A stretch of 64,000 nucleotides of DNA from Streptomyces malaysiense (GTDB taxonomy: Bacteria > Actinomycetota > Actinomycetes > Streptomycetales > Streptomycetaceae): contig NZ_LBDA02000034.1 of the NCBI RefSeq assembly GCF_000980885.2, positions 1 to 64,000 on the forward strand. The letters are read 5' to 3'. Below the pieces are notes generated by a model, which was given only the letters and a program-made list of their open reading frames with translations, was not told where the DNA came from and ran no database searches. Positions 1 through 8,208 of this stretch are shown here, piece by piece. The first letter of the stretch is position 1; every line of letters begins with the position of its first letter. The position numbers and the translations under genes were made by a program.

Positions 1-221
1 CACATCCGAAGAGCGGAACAGTCGGAGGAATAGTCCGACCGTTCACAGCGTCCTCGCTGTGTTTATTTCAAAGGAACCACGTCCCGGTCATGACGACCGG
101 AGACGGGGTATCAACATATCTGGCGTTGACTTTTGGCACGCTGTTGAGTTCTCAAGGAACGGTCGCTTCCTTCGTACTCACCCTCTCAGGCTTTCCTCCG
201 GGCTTCCCTTCGGTGTTTCCG
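1..221 (-). promoter_or_regulatory. rRNA operon leader (pre-16S)
   Basis: Read on the minus strand, this is the untranslated leader of an rRNA operon whose 16S gene lies just beyond the left edge. The diagnostic block is at about 131-160: on the minus strand it reads TTGAGAACTCAA followed by CAGCGTGCC. This is the conserved antitermination/processing block I know from Streptomyces rrn leaders. It is followed by the usual ATATGTTGATACCCCG stretch. No protein-coding frame here is convincing. The identification rests on recognition of the leader; the 16S gene itself is not in the window. Confidence 0.85.
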
Positions 222-227
222 ACTCTA
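222..227 (-). promoter_or_regulatory. rrn promoter -10 element
   Basis: The minus strand reads TAGAGT in the context CTGATAGAGTCGG, which is typical of the leader-proximal promoter of Streptomyces rRNA operons. A -35 hexamer is not obvious 17-18 nt upstream. rrn operons normally have several promoters, so others may lie in 228-480. Confidence 0.6.
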
Positions 228-310
228 TCAGATCCTTTCGGCTCCGATTCCCGGTCGGCGGGCTTGTCTTGGGGCTTTCGGCTTTCGCTTCGACCCTTTC
301 GACATTCACT

Positions 311-361
311 ACGTTAGCTCATTCCCTGCGGGCCTCATAATCGAGTCCCTCGGGTTCGAAT
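311..361 (+). other. Decayed tRNA-Met-like string
   Basis: Three tRNA signature words occur in order on the plus strand: TTAGCTCA (314-321, D-arm entry), CTCATAATCG (334-343, anticodon loop with CAT) and GGGTTCGAAT (352-361, T arm). The D-loop interval is about 5 nt too short. Neither the anticodon stem nor the T stem pairs properly, and no acceptor stem is visible, so it cannot be a working tRNA. It may be a remnant or a coincidence. The location beside an rRNA promoter makes a remnant plausible. Confidence 0.3.
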
Positions 362-496
362 TCGGGCACGCGAACGCGTCGAAAACGACCCCGGTGAAGG
401 GGTTGGACTAGGTAGTGGGTTGGCCGCTCCGGCTGCAGGCGATTGCCGTACCCGGTTCAGCGGCTCGGGATACATTACGCACCTTCGGGGGGCGAG

Positions 497-893
497 TCAA
501 CTTCGCCGACGCCGCGCAACATGGGCGCGGTACGGACTCACCGTCGGATCGCCGGCCACCCAGTAACGCCACGGATGGGCCTCGCCGTTGCCGCCCTCCC
601 CCGCGACCCCGGTGCACGGACCGCTCCTCACCTGTTCAGCGGGTACGGGGGTACCGGTCAGGATCCGCAGCGGCGTCCCGCCCGAGGCGCAGGCGTCCGT
701 GCCGTCCAGGGCGCGGTCGACCTCCAGCGCGGTGGCGAGCCGGGCCGGGCCCTCGGCCAGTTCCTCGTCCCTGCGGGCCGAGGGCCGGCGCTTGCGGGCG
801 GGCTCCACACCCTCGACGATCTCGCCGGCCCGCAGCAGTACGGCACTCGCCCTGCCCTCGGGACCGCACCAGGTTCATGCAGTGCCGCATGCC
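497..893 (-). pseudogene. C-terminal half of split mpg
   Basis: This is the C-terminal half of a 3-methyladenine DNA glycosylase (AAG/Mpg family), cut off from its N-terminal half at 1768-2043. It resumes at the conserved GMRHCMNLV motif immediately after the junction. Family hallmarks follow: the ILTGTPVP segment and the terminal WRYWVAGDPTVSPYR block. About eight codons after the junction, near 866-870, two bases appear to be missing: CTGGTG, C, then GGTCCCGAGGGC, which throws the reading into another frame. The family-like sequence then continues in the shifted frame to a TGA at 497. So even precise loss of the inserted DNA would leave a frameshift. There is no start signal, and this half is surely non-functional alone. 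Confidence 0.85.
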
Positions 894-1785
894 ATAGGTG
901 ACTTACCAAGCATGTACGTCGTTAGCGAGGCAACGACAAGCAGGAGACATGCAGTGCGAGCGATCATGCAGCAGTCCCGAACGCTAGGTCGGTGCTGCCT
1001 TGGGAGACGCGCCATCACCCGTCCGGCCCGAGTCGGCGCACGTCGGCGGTTACCGGACCGGCCAGGAACGCGTCACGCGCCACGCTCGCGAGCGATCACC
1101 CGCCTCCTGGACCAACTGCGCCGACTCACCGGCGAGCCGTGAGCAGGGCGCACAGCGGCTCAGGCTCCGGCGGACGGCTTGGCTCTCGGGCTCAGTCGGT
1201 ACGCCGAGACCGTTGGGTCACCGGCGATGTAGAACCGGTGTTGCCAGTCGTGGGCCCTGCTCACTCCCACCCGAGGACCAACCCGGATGAGCGCGGTAGG
1301 TACCGGCTCACCCTCGGACAACCCGACCCAGGTACCTGTCAGGAGGTCTGCGCCGTTGTGCTCTCCCGTGATGCCGAGAGCCTGACAGAAGTTCCCCGGA
1401 CCTCGGGCAAGGCGTGGACTCTCGACCTTCTCACCTCGCCGCTCGCGTGCCAGGTCTTCCCCCTCGATGACCCTGCCTGCCCGGATGAGGACGGCCGAGG
1501 CGATGCCGCCCGTTCCGGTGACGACATTGGCGCACCAGTGGAGACCGTGGGATCGGTAGACGTACAGGTGTCCTGCGGGTCCGAACATGACGGCGTTACG
1601 GGGTGTCTGGCCTCGGTAGGCATGGGAAGCTGGGTCAGCCGTACCGGAGTACGCCTCGGTCTCCGTGACGACGATGCTGACGGTCCCCTCGGGGGTCCTG
1701 CAGGTGAGGACACTCCCAAGCAGCTTTGGGGCGACCTCTTCGGCAGGGTGGGCGAGGACGTCGACATTCATGCTGATCGCCTTGA
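894..1785 (-). mobile_element. Inserted 0.9-kb segment carrying a second mpg
   Basis: An 892-bp segment separates the two halves of the resident glycosylase gene. Both edges carry CATGCC (888-893 and 1786-1791), within a longer near-match CATGCC-NN-AGGTG. This resembles a short target duplication or microhomology. A CATGCAGTGC word occurs both in the resident gene (876-885) and inside the insert (948-957). I see no transposase, recombinase or terminal inverted repeats. The segment holds one complete gene (1160-1771) and about 265 bp of unassigned DNA (894-1159). Base composition looks less GC-rich than the neighbours. Acquisition is well supported, but the mechanism is unknown. Confidence 0.6.
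1160..1771 (-). CDS. 3-methyladenine DNA glycosylase (inserted copy)
   Basis: This 203-residue protein is a complete member of the AAG/Mpg superfamily, which excises alkylated and deaminated purines by hydrolysing the N-glycosidic bond. Visible hallmarks are VTETEAY with the presumed catalytic Glu, SHAYRGQTPRNAVMFGPAG, HLYVYRSHGLHWCANVV, the RGPGNFCQALGI block, and a C-terminal HDWQHRFYIAGDPTVSAYR. The length is normal for the bacterial family. Its ATG overlaps the TGA of the truncated resident fragment (ATGA), with AAGG about 9 nt upstream, so translation is probably coupled to that fragment. It differs clearly from the resident protein, which makes horizontal acquisition more likely than local duplication. 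It is probably functional and may replace the broken resident enzyme. Confidence 0.9.
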   Translation of the reverse strand: MNVDVLAHPAEEVAPKLLGSVLTCRTPEGTVSIVVTETEAYSGTADPASHAYRGQTPRNAVMFGPAGHLYVYRSHGLHWCANVVTGTGGIASAVLIRAGRVIEGEDLARERRGEKVESPRLARGPGNFCQALGITGEHNGADLLTGTWVGLSEGEPVPTALIRVGPRVGVSRAHDWQHRFYIAGDPTVSAYRLSPRAKPSAGA

Positions 1786-2043
1786 CATGCCGAAGGTGGC
1801 ATAGACGTACACATGTCCGGGCTCCCCGAACGTCACCGCGTTGCGTGCGGTGCGGCCGCGGTAGGCGTGGGAACCCGGGTCGTTCGGGCCGTCGTACGCC
1901 TCGACCTCCGTCAGGCGCACCGAGATCGGGCCGTCGGGCGTCGCACGGACCGGGACGCGGCCGAAGAGGTCGGGGGCGACCTGCAGGACCGGGCGGTCGA
2001 AGAATCTCCTCGGCAGTGGCATACGGTCCCGGGGCGCGATCAT
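1768..2043 (-). pseudogene. N-terminal half of split mpg
   Basis: This fragment of about 91 residues is the front of a resident AAG/Mpg-family glycosylase. It runs from FFDRPVLQVAPDLFG through RLTEVEAYDGPNDPGSHAYRG to GHVYVYATFGM and then enters foreign sequence (five residues, SRRSA) before a TGA at 1768. The rest of the gene is at 497-893. The chosen ATG at 2043 has GGAGGG immediately upstream, unusually close; ATG 2022 is an alternative. The fragment keeps the catalytic Glu region but lacks the C-terminal half of the fold, so it should be inactive. Its stop overlaps the start of the inserted glycosylase gene, so it may now serve as a translated leader for that gene. Confidence 0.85.
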
Positions 2044-2159
2044 GCCCTCCGAGGGTAGTCCACGGGGGGGGGTGGCCCGAACGGGGCACGGCCGAGCGGA
2101 ACCGGCTCTGGGGATGATCGCGTTTGTAGGGGCGAGGTCCGTTCGTAAAGGGAGAGTCA

Positions 2160-2942
2160 ATGGCGTTCAAGAAGCTGCTCGCGAGCCTCGGAGCCGGCGG
2201 TGCCTCGGTCGAGACGGTGCTCACCGAGGTGAATGTCGTGCCGGGTGGCGTGGTCCAGGGTGAGGTGCGGATCCAGGGCGGCTCCGTGAACCAGGCCGTC
2301 GAGGGACTGTCCGTCGGCCTCCAGGCGCGGGTCGAGGTCGAGAGCGGCGATCAGGAGTACAAGCAGGACATCGAGTTCGCCGAGGTGCGGCTCGGCGGTG
2401 CCTTCGAGCTTCAGGCGGGGGCCGTGCACGTGGTGCCGTTCGGCCTGGAGATCCCCTGGGAGACGCCGGTGACGATGATCGACGGCCAGGCGCTGCGCGG
2501 GATGCACATCGGGGTGACGACCGAGCTGGCGATCGCGCGGGCCGTGGACTCCGGCGACCTGGACCCGGTCAATGTGCACCCGCTCCCGGCGCAGCAGGCG
2601 ATCCTGGACGCGTTCGTCAGCCTCGGCTTCCGTTTCAAGAACGCCGACATGGAGCGCGGCCACATCCGGGGCACCCGGCAGCGGCTGCCGTTCTACCAGG
2701 AGATCGAGTTCTACCCGCCGCCGCAGTACCGCGGCCTGAACCAGGTCGAGCTGAGCTTCGTGGCCGACGAGCACGCCATGGACGTCGTACTGGAGATGGA
2801 CAAGAAGGCGGGTCTGTTCAGCGAGGGCTCGGACACCTACCGCTCCTTCCAGGTGGGCCACCACGACTGGCAGGGGACCGATTGGGCGGCGTACCTCAAC
2901 CAGTGGCTGTCCGAGGTCGGCAGCCGGCGCAACTGGTTCTAG
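2160..2942 (+). CDS. Spo0M-family sporulation protein
   Basis: This 260-residue cytoplasmic protein belongs to the SpoOM family (arrestin-like beta-sandwich fold). B. subtilis Spo0M affects entry into sporulation; the biochemical role is not settled. The N-terminus MAFKKLLASLGAGGASVETVL and the central GLEIPWETPVT segment are typical, and the length matches the family. The ATG follows GGGAGAG at good spacing. It reads away from the mpg region and is followed 43 nt later by a PEBP gene in the same direction. Confidence 0.85.
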   Translation: MAFKKLLASLGAGGASVETVLTEVNVVPGGVVQGEVRIQGGSVNQAVEGLSVGLQARVEVESGDQEYKQDIEFAEVRLGGAFELQAGAVHVVPFGLEIPWETPVTMIDGQALRGMHIGVTTELAIARAVDSGDLDPVNVHPLPAQQAILDAFVSLGFRFKNADMERGHIRGTRQRLPFYQEIEFYPPPQYRGLNQVELSFVADEHAMDVVLEMDKKAGLFSEGSDTYRSFQVGHHDWQGTDWAAYLNQWLSEVGSRRNWF

Positions 2943-2985
2943 GCTGCGGACTGTTCTTTCAAGTCATCGATCAGGAGGTAACAAG

Positions 2986-3525
2986 GTGACCGAGCTCAAG
3001 CGGCGACCGCTCCCCCATGACTTCCACCCGCCGGTGCCGTCGTTCACGGTGACGAGCGACGACGTCCGGGAGGGCGCGACGCTGACGGGTGCTCAGGTCT
3101 ACGCGGAGGGCAACACCTCGCCGCAGCTGCGCTGGGCGGGCTTCCCGCCGGAGACCAAGAGCTTCGCCGTGACCTGCTACGACCCGGACGCGCCGACCGG
3201 CAGCGGGTTCTGGCACTGGGTCCTGTTCGACATCCCGGCCTCGGTGACGGAGCTGCCCGCGGGCGCGGCGAGCGGCAACTTCGAGGGCCTGCCCGAGGGC
3301 GCCGTGCACGCGCGCAACGACTACGGGACGCGGGACTTCGGCGGCGCCGCCCCGCCGCCCGGGGACGGCCCGCACCGCTACGTGTTCACGGTGTACGCGG
3401 TGGACCAGGAGAAGCTGGGTCCGGACGCGGACGCCTCGCCGGCCTTCGTCGGTTTCAATCTGCGGTTCCACGCGATCGCGCGGGCGCAGCTGATCGGCGA
3501 GTACGAGAACACCGCGCAGGGCTGA
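2986..3525 (+). CDS. YbhB/YbcL-type PEBP protein
   Basis: This 179-residue protein is of the phosphatidylethanolamine-binding (Raf-kinase-inhibitor-like) family, bacterial YbhB/YbcL branch. The ligand-site motifs are visible: CYDPDAP near residues 64-70, GFWHWVLFDIP just after, and GPHRYVFTVYAVD in the C-terminal third. There is no signal peptide, so it is cytoplasmic. The substrate or ligand in bacteria is generally unknown. The GTG start is chosen because AGGAGGT sits 6 nt upstream. A strong terminator follows at 3566-3608. Confidence 0.9.
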   Translation: MTELKRRPLPHDFHPPVPSFTVTSDDVREGATLTGAQVYAEGNTSPQLRWAGFPPETKSFAVTCYDPDAPTGSGFWHWVLFDIPASVTELPAGAASGNFEGLPEGAVHARNDYGTRDFGGAAPPPGDGPHRYVFTVYAVDQEKLGPDADASPAFVGFNLRFHAIARAQLIGEYENTAQG

Positions 3526-3565
3526 GCAGTGCGTCTTGTTTGAGCCAAGCGTTCATTGAACGTTT

Positions 3566-3608
3566 GCCCGTCTCCGGTCTTGGAAGTGATCGGAGGCGGG
3601 CATTTTTT
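3566..3608 (+). terminator. Rho-independent terminator
   Basis: An 11-bp stem (GCCCGTCTCCG with CGGAGGCGGGC, one G-U pair) and a 14-nt loop are followed by ATTTTTT. This is a textbook intrinsic terminator, rare in Streptomyces, ending the Spo0M/PEBP transcript. Confidence 0.9.
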
Positions 3609-3693
3609 ATTGCGTTGTCCATCTCGGCGCGCCCGTCCAGAGTTGATCCGAGCCCGCCGCGGGGTGGGCAGGTGCGCACGGGAGGTGGGCTGG

Positions 3694-4200
3694 ATGCGTG
3701 ACACGCTGGTGCTGAACGCGAGTTTCGAGCCGCTGTCTACGGTGACTCTGAACCGAGCCGTCGTCCTGGTGCTCCAGGACAAGGCGGTGGTCGAGCAGGC
3801 CCATCCCGAGCTGCGGATGCGGGGGGCCGATGTGGACATACCCGCGCCCCGTGTGATCAGGCTCTGCAGATATGTACGGGTGCCGTTCCGAAGACGAGCG
3901 CCGTGGTCGCGGCGGGGGGTGCTGGTGCGGGACCGGCACCGGTGCTTGTACTGCGGGCGCAGGGCGACGACGGTGGACCATGTGGTGCCGCGGGCGCAGG
4001 GTGGGCAGGACACGTGGCTGAACACGGTGGCGGCGTGTGCGGAGGACAATCACCGGAAGGCGGACCGGACTCCGGAGGAGGCCGGGATGACATTGCTGCG
4101 GGCGCCGTTCGAGCCGACTCCGGCGGATGCGATGCTGCTCACGCTGGGTGCCGAGGACTTCGCGGCTCTGCCTGACTGGATGGCTCGGGACGCGGCCTGA
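3694..4200 (+). CDS. HNH endonuclease
   Basis: This 168-residue protein has an HNH/Zn-ribbon nuclease domain in its second half. CLYC (Cys84, Cys87) and DHVVPRAQGG (Asp95-His96) are followed by Asn110, Cys115 and His120, the usual beta-beta-alpha metal site. The N-terminal half (LVLNASFEPLSTVTLNRAVV) is the conserved front of the small actinobacterial HNH family. It is probably a DNA nuclease, with no toxin or restriction partner nearby. ATG 3694 is chosen over upstream in-frame starts because GGGAGGTGG lies 8 nt before it. It ends against a bidirectional hairpin. Confidence 0.9.
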   Translation: MRDTLVLNASFEPLSTVTLNRAVVLVLQDKAVVEQAHPELRMRGADVDIPAPRVIRLCRYVRVPFRRRAPWSRRGVLVRDRHRCLYCGRRATTVDHVVPRAQGGQDTWLNTVAACAEDNHRKADRTPEEAGMTLLRAPFEPTPADAMLLTLGAEDFAALPDWMARDAA

Positions 4201-4285
4201 CCACGGGCGGTAGGGCCCGCTGACGGGCGTCGGCCGCGGGCCGGCGGTTCCTGGTCGATCGCGCCCGCGCGGCGGAAGCCGGACA

Positions 4286-4329
4286 TCGGTACGGCACCGC
4301 GCTCCCTGAGGGGCGCGGTGCCGTACCGA
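4286..4329. terminator. Bidirectional hairpin terminator
   Basis: A 17-bp perfect inverted repeat (left arm starts TCGGTACGGCACC) has a 10-nt loop. It sits between the convergent HNH and SPFH genes. There is no T-run on either side. Confidence 0.8.
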
Positions 4330-4343
4330 CGTCGAACCGGTCC

Positions 4344-5309
4344 TCAGTCGATGCTCGGCTTTTCGCGGCGCTCCGTGGCCGGGCCCTTGTTCTGAGCGGG
4401 GAGGGTGGCGCCGCCGCCGCTGTTGCCGCCGCCCAGGGGGCCGAAGTTGCCCATGGCGCCGGAGAGTCCCTTGAGCGCGTCGCCGATCTCGCTGGGGACG
4501 ATCCAGAGCTTGTTGGCGTCGCCCTCGGCGATCTTCGGCAGCATCTGGAGGTACTGGTAGGAGAGCAGCTTCTGGTCCGGGTCGCCGGCGTGGATGGCCT
4601 CGAAGACCGTCCGGACGGCCTGGGCCTCACCCTCGGCGCGCAGGGCGGCGGCCTTGGCCTCACCCTCGGCGCGCAGGATCTGGGACTGCTTCTCGCCCTC
4701 GGCCGTGAGGATCGCGGCCTGCCGGGTGCCCTCCGCTGTGAGGATGGCGGCGCGCTTGTCACGGTCGGCGCGCATCTGCTTCTCCATCGAGTCCTGGATG
4801 GAGGTCGGCGGCTCGATGGCCTTCAGTTCCACGCGGTTGACGCGGATGCCCCACTTGCCCGTGGCCTCGTCCAGGACGCCGCGCAGGGCGGCGTTGATCT
4901 CCTCACGGGAGGTGAGGGTGCGCTCCAGGTCCATGCCGCCGATGATGTTGCGCAGCGTGGTGACGGTGAGCTGCTCGATCGCCTGGATGTAGCTGGCGAC
5001 CTCGTAGGTGGCCGCGCGGGCGTCCGTCACCTGGTAGTAGATGACGGTGTCGATGTTGACGACCAGGTTGTCCTGGGTGATCACCGGCTGGGGCGGGAAC
5101 GGTACGACCTGCTCGCGCAGGTCGATGCGGTTGCGGATGGTGTCTATGAACGGGACCACGATGTTCAGGCCCGCGTTCAGGGTCCGCGTGTAGCGGCCGA
5201 AGCGCTCGACGATGGCCGCGCTGGCCTGTGGGATGACCTGGATGGTCTTGATCAGGGCGATGAAGACCAACACCACCAGAATGATCAGGACGATGATGAC
5301 CGGTTCCAT
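4344..5309 (-). CDS. SPFH/band-7 membrane scaffold protein
   Basis: This 321-residue protein has one N-terminal membrane helix (residues about 3-23, MEPVIIVLIILVVLVFIAL) followed by an SPFH/Band-7 domain (IVERFGRYTRTLNAGLN to about residue 190). Then comes an Ala/Glu-rich helical region with repeated ILTAEG/LRAEGEA units (about 185-235) and a Gly-rich tail. It resembles QmcA/stomatin-type proteins that oligomerise in membrane microdomains. An NfeD-type gene lies 126 nt upstream on the same strand, the common SPFH-NfeD pairing, so the two probably work together in membrane organisation. Confidence 0.92.
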   Translation of the reverse strand: MEPVIIVLIILVVLVFIALIKTIQVIPQASAAIVERFGRYTRTLNAGLNIVVPFIDTIRNRIDLREQVVPFPPQPVITQDNLVVNIDTVIYYQVTDARAATYEVASYIQAIEQLTVTTLRNIIGGMDLERTLTSREEINAALRGVLDEATGKWGIRVNRVELKAIEPPTSIQDSMEKQMRADRDKRAAILTAEGTRQAAILTAEGEKQSQILRAEGEAKAAALRAEGEAQAVRTVFEAIHAGDPDQKLLSYQYLQMLPKIAEGDANKLWIVPSEIGDALKGLSGAMGNFGPLGGGNSGGGATLPAQNKGPATERREKPSID

Positions 5310-5435
5310 CGTGTTCCCCGTACCCCTCTCCGCCTGTACGCCTTCGGACGGCGTCGCGCCCGTTGCTCGTGCCTGTTCAAAGGATCTTGCCCGTCGAGTC
5401 TGACAGACTCGGGCCCAACTCGCGGGCAGGATGGC

Positions 5436-5867
5436 TCAGATGACGATCGCGGTGGCTCCTTCGATGTCCACGACGTCCACCTCCTGGCCCGCCTCGTAGG
5501 CCCGGTCGGCGTCCAGGGCGCGGGCCGACCAGATCTCCCCGGCGAGCTTGACGCGGCCGCCGCGGCCGTCGACCCGTTCCAGCACGACGGCCTGCTTGCC
5601 CTTCAACGCCTCGATGCCGCTGGCCAGCTGAGGCCGCTGCCTGCTGTGCCGGTTCGCGACGGGCCGTACGACGGCGATGAGCGCGACGGAGACGACGAGG
5701 AACGTGATCACCTGGGCGACGACGCCGGGTCCGAGGGCGGCGACGACCGCGGCCGCGACGGCTCCCACCGCGAACATGCCGAACTCGGGCATGGCGGTGA
5801 CGACGAGCGGGATTCCGAGCGCGGCCGCGCCGACGAGCCACCACACCCATGCGTCGATGTCGTTCAC
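5436..5867 (-). CDS. NfeD-like membrane protein
   Basis: This 143-residue short NfeD protein has hydrophobic helices at about residues 8-28, 30-45 and 48-68, then a cytosolic OB-fold domain. The OB-fold shows GKQAVVLERVDGRGGRVKLAGEIWSA, and the end EVDVVDIEGATAIV is typical. Short NfeD proteins lack the protease domain and partner with SPFH proteins such as the downstream gene. The ATG at 5867 gives the expected length. Confidence 0.9.
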   Translation of the reverse strand: MNDIDAWVWWLVGAAALGIPLVVTAMPEFGMFAVGAVAAAVVAALGPGVVAQVITFLVVSVALIAVVRPVANRHSRQRPQLASGIEALKGKQAVVLERVDGRGGRVKLAGEIWSARALDADRAYEAGQEVDVVDIEGATAIVI

Positions 5868-5992
5868 GTGGTCATCGTAGGGCCACGACCGGGCGGCGGA
5901 CAGGGCGCGTCGGGGGCCTGGGGGGTTCGCGCGAGGGGCCTGGGCGGGGTGGGGTCACGGACGGCCGGGGGTGGCCGGGGGCGGCGCCGGGG

Positions 5993-6790
<798 letters not shown>

Positions 6791-6940
6791 GAGCGCGTTG
6801 TCTCCCCTTGCAGTGTGGCCGGTCTCGGCTGTCGCGTACGCCTGTGGCGCGGTCCGCCGCGCCGGTGGGCACGGCCCCTATGAAATCTACGCCACCGGTG
6901 CGCCGGTCCATTCCATCGGTCCGGTCCTTAGGGTGGGGGC

Positions 6941-7723
6941 ATGCTCACGGAACCGCGTTCAGGACGCCTCGCCGCTTGGGGAAATGCCCTTTTGGCCGGA
7001 CTTGTCTCTCCGGATGACGCCGCGCTCGCCATTGTGGGTGACGACGCCGTGCACCGGGTGGCGGGACTGCCCGGAGAGGCGGCGCCGGTGGGGCTGACGC
7101 TCGCGCTGGGGCGGCTGCGGACGCTGGGGACGACGGGACTGCGGGTGGCGCTGCCCGCGCCCGGTCATCCGCTGGGGCTGAGCGGCCCGCCGGAGTTCAA
7201 CGCGCGGGCGCTGGACGCGGAGGAGGCGGTGGTCTGCTTCGGCACCGCGTTCGGTCTGGTGCCGGAGGTGCACGAGGCCGGCCCCGCGGGTGATGTGCAC
7301 GTGGAGGTGGTCTGGCACGCCCTGCCGGTGCGCGAGGCCCCGCCCGCGGACGTGCCCTCCCTGGGCGAGGCGGAGCGTGAGCTGGCGGAGGCCCTGCGGG
7401 ACGCGACGGCGGTGCTCGCCCGTCTGGACGTGGCCGCCTCGGGCCCGGTGGCCGAGGCCGCGATCGACGCGTACCGGGCGCGGTCGGAGGCCGGCCGCGA
7501 GGTCCTGGCCCCGGGCTACCCGCCCCGGGCGGCCCGGGTTCTGGAGCTGGCCCAGCGGATCGCCCTGCTGATCTCCCTCGCGCACGACAACGGCCACGGG
7601 GCCGCGGTGACCGCCTCCGAGATGGCGGCGCGCACCCAGGCGCTGCGCCCGGTGGAGCGGACGGCCCGGCGGGCGCAGGTGGCGGCGTACAACTCGATGG
7701 TGGAGGAGCGGGAGCGGGGGTGA
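6941..7723 (+). CDS. Conserved hypothetical protein
   Basis: This 260-residue soluble protein is one I do not recognise as any characterised family. It is Ala/Val/Leu/Glu-rich with no signal peptide or membrane helix. The C-terminal half (from about residue 125) is helical, with a conserved-looking SLAHDNGHGAAVTASEMAARTQALRPVERTARR-type tail. The ATG follows GGGTGGGGGC. It is transcribed divergently from the ABC ATPase and converges on chpE across a strong hairpin. Confidence 0.7.
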   Translation: MLTEPRSGRLAAWGNALLAGLVSPDDAALAIVGDDAVHRVAGLPGEAAPVGLTLALGRLRTLGTTGLRVALPAPGHPLGLSGPPEFNARALDAEEAVVCFGTAFGLVPEVHEAGPAGDVHVEVVWHALPVREAPPADVPSLGEAERELAEALRDATAVLARLDVAASGPVAEAAIDAYRARSEAGREVLAPGYPPRAARVLELAQRIALLISLAHDNGHGAAVTASEMAARTQALRPVERTARRAQVAAYNSMVEERERG

Positions 7724-7750
7724 GCCGGCCCCGGGGGGCCGGACAGGGGA

Positions 7751-7779
7751 CGGGCCCCCCGGTGGATCCGGGGGGCCCG
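7751..7779. terminator. Bidirectional hairpin terminator
   Basis: A 12-bp GC stem with a 5-nt loop (TGGAT) lies between the convergent hypothetical gene and chpE. The left arm starts CGGGCCCCCCGG. There is no T-run. Confidence 0.8.
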
Positions 7780-7797
7780 CGCCGTGGTCGAGACGCC

Positions 7798-8043
7798 TCA
7801 GTGGTTGAGGCCGGTGTTGCCGAAGGCCGGGTTCAGCACACCGATGACGTCGATACTGTCGCCGGTCACGTTCACCGGGACGTGGACCGGCGCCTGGATG
7901 GCGTTGCCCGAGACGACGCCCGGGGAGTTCACGGCCGTGCCGCCCGCCTCGCTCTGGGCGGAGGCCAGGCCGGCGCCGGCGGCCAGCAGGCCACCGGCCA
8001 CCATCGTCACGGCCGCTGCCTTCTTCAGGTTCTTCACTTTCAA
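7798..8043 (-). CDS. chpE: Short chaplin ChpE
   Basis: This 81-residue secreted chaplin has a signal peptide at about residues 1-29 (KK-rich start, hydrophobic core, ASA-Q cleavage region) and a mature part of about 50 residues made of a single chaplin domain. That domain shows GNAIQAPVHVPVNVTGDSIDVIG. Chaplins coat aerial hyphae and spores as amyloid-like surfactant films. The domain lacks the two Cys residues of most chaplins, which is the known mark of ChpE. There is no LPXTG motif, so it is not sortase-anchored. The conserved position next to the sensor kinase pair fits the S. coelicolor chpE locus. Confidence 0.95.
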   Translation of the reverse strand: MKVKNLKKAAAVTMVAGGLLAAGAGLASAQSEAGGTAVNSPGVVSGNAIQAPVHVPVNVTGDSIDVIGVLNPAFGNTGLNH

Positions 8044-8208
8044 ACCCCTCTTGGACGTTCACCACGGCGGTTCTCCGTGGCACGCACTGGAGAACGGCGG
8101 AGATCGCCCGGGGATGCGCCACTCGGGTGATATTCCCACGACGGTATGAATCTCAGTCCGGAACGGGACTTCTGGGGGGAACCGGCGTACGGCGGCCGCA
8201 CGGACGTC

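Noticed and set aside
992..1804. Long plus-strand open frame (270 codons) across the inserted glycosylase
   Set aside because: It is the shadow of the minus-strand mpg gene. Its translation has no family features, while the minus strand shows clear Mpg motifs.
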